Source of the DNA: JASHPR01 sp963795055
GTDB taxonomy: Bacteria > Actinomycetota > Actinomycetes > Streptosporangiales > Streptosporangiaceae
DNA: 64,000 nucleotides
Reading direction: 5' to 3'
NCBI GenBank assembly: GCA_963795055.1
Contig: CAWCGJ010000006.1
Location: 104,670-168,669, forward strand
Both the position numbers and the translations under genes were made by a program. Below, one piece after another: positions 60,505 through 64,000 of the stretch; the first letter of the stretch is position 1; every line of letters begins with the position of its first letter. A model generated the notes under the pieces. The model was given only the letters and a program-made list of their open reading frames with translations. It had not been told where the DNA came from and made no database searches.

Positions 60505-62070
60505 TTAGTCGTCGAGGGTTTTCAGCTCGCGGCGCATTACCTTGCCGGTCGAGGTCTTGGGCAGGTCGGGCACGAACCGGACCGACCGGGGCAGCTTGTA
60601 TGCGGCCAGGTAGGGGCGGCAGTGCTCGACGATTTCGGTCTCGGTGGCCGTGGCGCCGGGGCGGAGCACCACGTAGGCGCGGGCCAGTTCGCCGTGCGTC
60701 TCGTCGGGCACAGGCCCGGCGGCGACCATCGCCACGGCGGGGTGGGAGGCGACCACGCGTTCGATCTCGGCCGGGTACACGTTGAACCCGCCCGTGATGA
60801 TCAGGTCTTTCCTGCGGTCAACGATGAAGTAGTGGCCCTCATCGTCGCGGGTGGCGATGTCACCGGTGTGCATCCAGCCGTCTGGCTCGATCGCGGCGCG
60901 GGTCGCCTGATCGTTGCCGTAGTAGCCGAGCATGACCAGCGGCCCGCGGATCATCAGCTCCCCCGGTTCGCCGTCGGGCATGGTGATCGCCGGATCGCCG
61001 AGCGCGGCCACCCGGGCCTCCGCTCCGGGGAGCGCGAAGCCGATAGAACCGTGGACGTTGGGCATGTAGGCGCAGTTGCTGGTGCCGGCGCCGCCCAGTT
61101 CGGTCATCCCCCACAGCTCCAGCAGGGGCGCTCCGGACCGGCGTTCCCATTCGGCCATCTTGGCGACCGGCATGGTCTGGCCGCCCACCGCGCACAGGCG
61201 CAGCGAGGACAGGTCGGTACCGGGCAGGGACGGGTCGGCGAGCATCATCGCGTACATGGTCGGCACCCCGTCGAACACGGTGGCGCGGTGGCGCTGGATC
61301 TCGGCGAGCGCTGCGGCGGCGTCGAAGCGCTCCATCATCACCAGCGTGGCGCCGGTCATGAAGGCGCCGTTCATCACGATGTTGCCGTAGACGTGCGGGA
61401 GCGGCAGGGCGCTGAGCATCACGTCACGGCTGGTCCGCGTCTGGACCGCGTACAGCGCCGCGGTGTTGAGGAACACCGCCCGGTGCGACTGCATGGCCCC
61501 CTTGGGATGGCCGGTGGTGCCGGATGTGTAGCCGATCGTGGACAGATCCGCAGGGGCGGGCCTGGGGACGTCCGGGGCCTGGGCGCGGCCGCCGAGCAGA
61601 TCCTCGAAGGCGGTGACGCCGCCGCCCGCGGGGTCGAAGCTGATGACCCGGCGCAAGGTGGGTACGGCCCGGGTCAGATCGAGGATCACCTCGGCCTTCT
61701 CGCCCGCGGTGAAGATCGCTGCCGCGCCGCAGTCGTTGAGCACGAACGCCACTTCTTCGGGCGTGAGCATCACGTTGATCGGGTTGACCACCGCACCCGC
61801 CCGCAGCGCCGCGTGGTAGGCGACCACCCACTCCCAGCGGTTCGGCGAGTAGAGCGAGACACGGTCACCAGGGCGGACGCCGAGCTCGTGCAGCCCGCCC
61901 GCCACCCGGGCGCACAGGTCATCGAGTTCCGCGTAGCTGAAGGTACGCTCACCCGCGACGAGGGCCGGCTTGGATCCGAAGCTCGTCGCCGACCGGGTCA
62001 AGATCATGCCCAGGTCCGCCCGGATGGGGCCGGTGTCCGGCAGAACCGGGTCCATGGTCGCCTCGGCCAT
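60505..62070 (-). CDS. long-chain fatty acid-CoA ligase-like AMP-binding enzyme
   Basis: 521 aa of the ANL superfamily. P-loop-like YTSGTTGHPKGAM, LWGMTELGGAGTSN, HTGDIATRDDEGHY and the final KTSTGKVMRRELK with the catalytic Lys are all intact. It activates a carboxylic acid as an acyl-adenylate and transfers it to CoA. The exact acid is unknown. Confidence 0.88.
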   Translation of the reverse strand: MAEATMDPVLPDTGPIRADLGMILTRSATSFGSKPALVAGERTFSYAELDDLCARVAGGLHELGVRPGDRVSLYSPNRWEWVVAYHAALRAGAVVNPINVMLTPEEVAFVLNDCGAAAIFTAGEKAEVILDLTRAVPTLRRVISFDPAGGGVTAFEDLLGGRAQAPDVPRPAPADLSTIGYTSGTTGHPKGAMQSHRAVFLNTAALYAVQTRTSRDVMLSALPLPHVYGNIVMNGAFMTGATLVMMERFDAAAALAEIQRHRATVFDGVPTMYAMMLADPSLPGTDLSSLRLCAVGGQTMPVAKMAEWERRSGAPLLELWGMTELGGAGTSNCAYMPNVHGSIGFALPGAEARVAALGDPAITMPDGEPGELMIRGPLVMLGYYGNDQATRAAIEPDGWMHTGDIATRDDEGHYFIVDRRKDLIITGGFNVYPAEIERVVASHPAVAMVAAGPVPDETHGELARAYVVLRPGATATETEIVEHCRPYLAAYKLPRSVRFVPDLPKTSTGKVMRRELKTLDD

Positions 62071-62269
62071 GACTATCCCCCTTGGATCAGACAGCCGCCG
62101 GGCCGGGTCAATCCCGGCTGGCCCGCGACCGTGCTATGCCATGTACCCCCCCGGCAGGCTGGCTTGTCAAGATGCATCCGGCTCCCGAGCGGGGCATGGC
62201 CTCCCACCAGCAACGTTCCCGTCGAGGGTTCCCCTGCGCGGCGGTCTCGGAGATAGCTGGGTGATCCTA

Positions 62270-62297
62270 TGTCGAGAAGCTCTGACCGGCTCCGCTC
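62270..62297 (+). promoter_or_regulatory. putative ECF42 promoter
   Basis: TGTCGA at 62270-62275, 17 bases, CGCTC at 62293-62297. TGTCGA is the described -35 of ECF42 sigma factors; the -10 match (CGAC/CGTC type) is partial. It lies 50 bases before the YCII gene ATG, so the sigma factor probably drives its own operon. Confidence 0.5.
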
Positions 62298-62347
62298 ACC
62301 AGGTGAAGGGCCACGACAGGCACGGCCCACGACACCAGGAGACCACC

Positions 62348-62758
62348 ATGCCGAAGTACCTGCTCCTCAAGCACTACCGCGGCGGCCCGGAGCCGCACCG
62401 CCCCTTCCCCCCGATGGACCAGTGGGCTCCCGAGGACGTGGAGGCGCACATGGCCTTCCTCAGGCACGTCAGCGAGCTGCTCGAGGAGAACGGCGAGTAC
62501 GTCGACGCGCAGGCGCTCACGCCGGCGCGCACCTGGGTGCGCTACGGCGGCCCGGACGCCGCGCCCGTCATCACCGACGGCCCGCTGCCCGAGACCAGCG
62601 ATCTCGTGGCGGGCTGGTACATGATCGACGTCGAGTCGCACGAGCGCGCGGTCGAGCTCGCGGCCTACGTCTCCTCCGAGCCCGGCCCGGGCGGGCAGCC
62701 GCTGTACGAGTGGATCGACGTCCGGGAGGTCATGTCCGAGGCGCCCTCGAACGGCTGA
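62348..62758 (+). CDS. YCII family (DGPF-type) protein
   Basis: 136 aa: MPKYLLLKHYRGG, then VRYGGPDAAPVITDGPLPET, DLVAGWYMIDVESHERAVEL and YEWIDVREV. These are YciI-like ferredoxin-fold proteins; the DGPL(P)E segment is the DGPF-type motif. Such genes accompany ECF42 sigma factors in many actinobacteria and are their known target. AGGAG precedes the ATG. The next gene begins nine bases downstream. Confidence 0.87.
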   Translation: MPKYLLLKHYRGGPEPHRPFPPMDQWAPEDVEAHMAFLRHVSELLEENGEYVDAQALTPARTWVRYGGPDAAPVITDGPLPETSDLVAGWYMIDVESHERAVELAAYVSSEPGPGGQPLYEWIDVREVMSEAPSNG

Positions 62759-62767
62759 CCCGGCGTG

Positions 62768-63961
62768 ATGGACGAGCCGGCGCGACGGCTGGACGAGGGC
62801 GCGCTGCGCGCCCTCGTCCCCCGGGTGCTCGCGGGCCTGGTCCGGCGGGGGGAGGACTTCGATGCCGCCGAGGACGCGCTGCAGGAGGCGCTGCTGGAGG
62901 CGCTTCGGGTCTGGCCCGAGCACCCGCCGCGCGACCCGCGCGCGTGGCTGACGACGGTCGCGGCCCGGCGGCTCGTCGACGCCCGCCGCAGCGAGGCCGC
63001 CCGGCACCGCCGCGAGGACGCGACGCACGCCGAGCCGCGGCCCGCCGCCACGGAGGAGGGCGACGATACCCTCTTCCTGCTTTTCTGCTGCTGCCACCCC
63101 GACCTCGCGCCCGCCTCCCAGGTGGCGCTGACCCTGCGCGCCGTCGGCGGCCTGACCACCCGCGAGATCGCCGACGCCTTCTACGTGCCGGAGGCGACGA
63201 TGGCGCAGCGGATCAGCCGGGCCAAGCGCGCCCTGCAGGGGCACCGCCTGGACCAGCCCGGCGACCTCGCTGTCGTGCTGCGCGTGCTCTACCTCGTCTA
63301 CACGGCGGGCCACGCGGGCCGGGTTGACCTGGCCGGCCAGGCGATCCGGCTCGCCCGCCAGCTCACCCTCGCCACCGAGGAACCCGAGGCGCGCGGGCTG
63401 CTCGCGCTGATGCTCCTCAACCACGCCCGTCTCCCGGCGCGGCTCGACGGGCAGGGCCGGATCGTCACCCTGGACCGGCAGGACCGCGGCCTGTGGGACA
63501 CCCGCGAGATCGCCGAGGGCGTGCGCGTCCTGCAATCGGCGCTGGCCGCTGCGCGCCCCGGCCGCTACCAGGTCGAGGCCGCCATCGCCGCCCTGCACGA
63601 CGACGCGGCGAGCGCCGGGGAGACCGACTGGCCGCAGATCCTCGCCTGGTACGACGACCTGGTCGGCCTCACCGACGACCCGGTGCGCCAGGACCCCGCG
63701 GCGGTGCTGGGGCGCGCGGTCGCGGTCGGCCATGTCCTCGGCGCCGCCGCGGGGCTGCGCGAGACCGACCGGCTGCGCGAGGTGCTCGGCGACCGCCACC
63801 GGTGGCATGCGGTCCGCGGCTACCTGTACGAGCTGGACGGCGACCTGCCGGCCGCTGGCGCGGCGTACGCGGATGCCGCCCGCCGGGCCACGGACGTCGC
63901 CGAGCGCGACCACCTGATCCGTCAGGCCGCCCGCGCGCGGGCCGCCGGACTAGTGCCGTGA
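62768..63961 (+). CDS. ECF42-type RNA polymerase sigma factor with TPR-like C-terminus
   Basis: 397 aa. Region 2 (DFDAAEDALQEALLEALR, then DPRAWLTTVAARRLVDARR), region 4 (VALTLRAVGGLTTREIADAF and ATMAQRISRAKRAL), then a long helical DUF6596/TPR-like extension to LIRQAARARA, needed for activity in characterised ECF42s. Its linkage to a YCII/DGPF gene is the standard layout of this group. No anti-sigma gene is present, as usual for ECF42. Confidence 0.88.
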   Translation: MDEPARRLDEGALRALVPRVLAGLVRRGEDFDAAEDALQEALLEALRVWPEHPPRDPRAWLTTVAARRLVDARRSEAARHRREDATHAEPRPAATEEGDDTLFLLFCCCHPDLAPASQVALTLRAVGGLTTREIADAFYVPEATMAQRISRAKRALQGHRLDQPGDLAVVLRVLYLVYTAGHAGRVDLAGQAIRLARQLTLATEEPEARGLLALMLLNHARLPARLDGQGRIVTLDRQDRGLWDTREIAEGVRVLQSALAAARPGRYQVEAAIAALHDDAASAGETDWPQILAWYDDLVGLTDDPVRQDPAAVLGRAVAVGHVLGAAAGLRETDRLREVLGDRHRWHAVRGYLYELDGDLPAAGAAYADAARRATDVAERDHLIRQAARARAAGLVP

Positions 63962-63965
63962 CCGG

Positions 63966-64000
63966 TCAGACCGCAGCCGGCTGGCCCCACTGCTCGACGA
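63966..64000 (-). CDS. partial minus-strand gene at window edge
   Basis: The last bases read VEQWGQPAAV followed by a TGA stop (63966-63968) on the minus strand, a plausible protein end five bases from the sigma factor stop. The rest is outside the window; no function can be given. Confidence 0.35.
   Translation of the reverse strand, partial: VEQWGQPAAV

Noticed and set aside
1..64000. tRNA, rRNA, CRISPR array or prophage
   Set aside because: I read both strands for cloverleaf-type ends, spaced direct repeats and phage structural genes and saw none; a tRNA scan would be decisive.

Overview
The window is about 72% GC with dense genes on both strands, GTG starts, and several 4-base GTGA/ATGA start-stop overlaps. 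Its gene content points to a soil-type actinomycete (Actinomycetota, probably a Streptosporangiales/Streptomycetales relative). The markers are DUF3263, a mycosin-like subtilase, F420-type LLM and PPOX oxidoreductases, DinB/TIGR03086 proteins of the mycothiol-linked kind, ECF41 and ECF42 sigma factors, and large AAA/tetratricopeptide regulators. I saw no rRNA, tRNA, CRISPR array, prophage or replication origin.

Layout. 0-7 kb: otsB with DUF3263, a SAM-hydrolysing adenosyltransferase, a membrane mycosin-like protein whose catalytic Ser is replaced by Ala, plsC, and a Tat-exported DyP-like protein with a Gly-rich tail. 7-12.7 kb: a 2-oxoacid (acetoin-type) dehydrogenase operon E1alpha-E1beta-E2, with E2 frameshifted, next to a TetR gene and a divergent hydrolase-cupin pair. 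Two near-identical operator-like sites flank the TetR gene and face the two operons, so it is probably one local regulon. 13-20 kb: DUF6308, a Glu/Leu-type dehydrogenase with a class III aminotransferase, a signal-less NlpC/P60-LysM protein with an elaborate terminator, SDR, VOC and a polysaccharide deacetylase. 20-23 kb: an ECF41 sigma factor divergent from an NTF2-like/LUD gene pair; the shared intergenic region holds two mirrored promoter-like elements joined as a perfect 14-bp inverted repeat.

23-38 kb: CGNR regulator, LLM oxidoreductase, Gfo/Idh/MocA, SRPBCC, an L,D-transpeptidase-like lipoprotein, small oxidoreductases, DinB proteins, an FAD monooxygenase beside an AAA-LuxR regulator, and a stand-alone hypX, the aerobic CO-ligand maturase of [NiFe]-hydrogenases. 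38-48 kb: a second Gfo/Idh/MocA gene, DUF1801, a nucleotidyltransferase whose 3' end runs into an IS66-type remnant, a TlyA-like methyltransferase, a wHTH regulator, FrnE-like DsbA, an isochorismatase-like protein without the catalytic Cys, and a methyltransferase. 48-50 kb: a TnpA-less IS605-type element encoding an apparently intact TnpB. 50-64 kb: a secreted WNG-repeat protein, FAD oxidoreductase, RodZ-like HTH membrane protein, lipid flippase-like protein, a formylglycine-type arylsulfatase, a cyclase/AAA/TPR regulator broken by three one-base indels, an acyl-CoA ligase, and a YCII-ECF42 sigma pair.

Two themes run through the window. First, there are about ten gene remnants, some keeping only the two ends of the ancestral protein. 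Second, five single-base frameshifts lie in short G/C runs, which may be true decay or assembly errors. I did not find one large undescribed system. The best leads are the two-site TetR regulon, the ECF41 mirrored promoters with an NTF2/LUD target, the dead mycosin, the solo TnpB and the orphan hypX.
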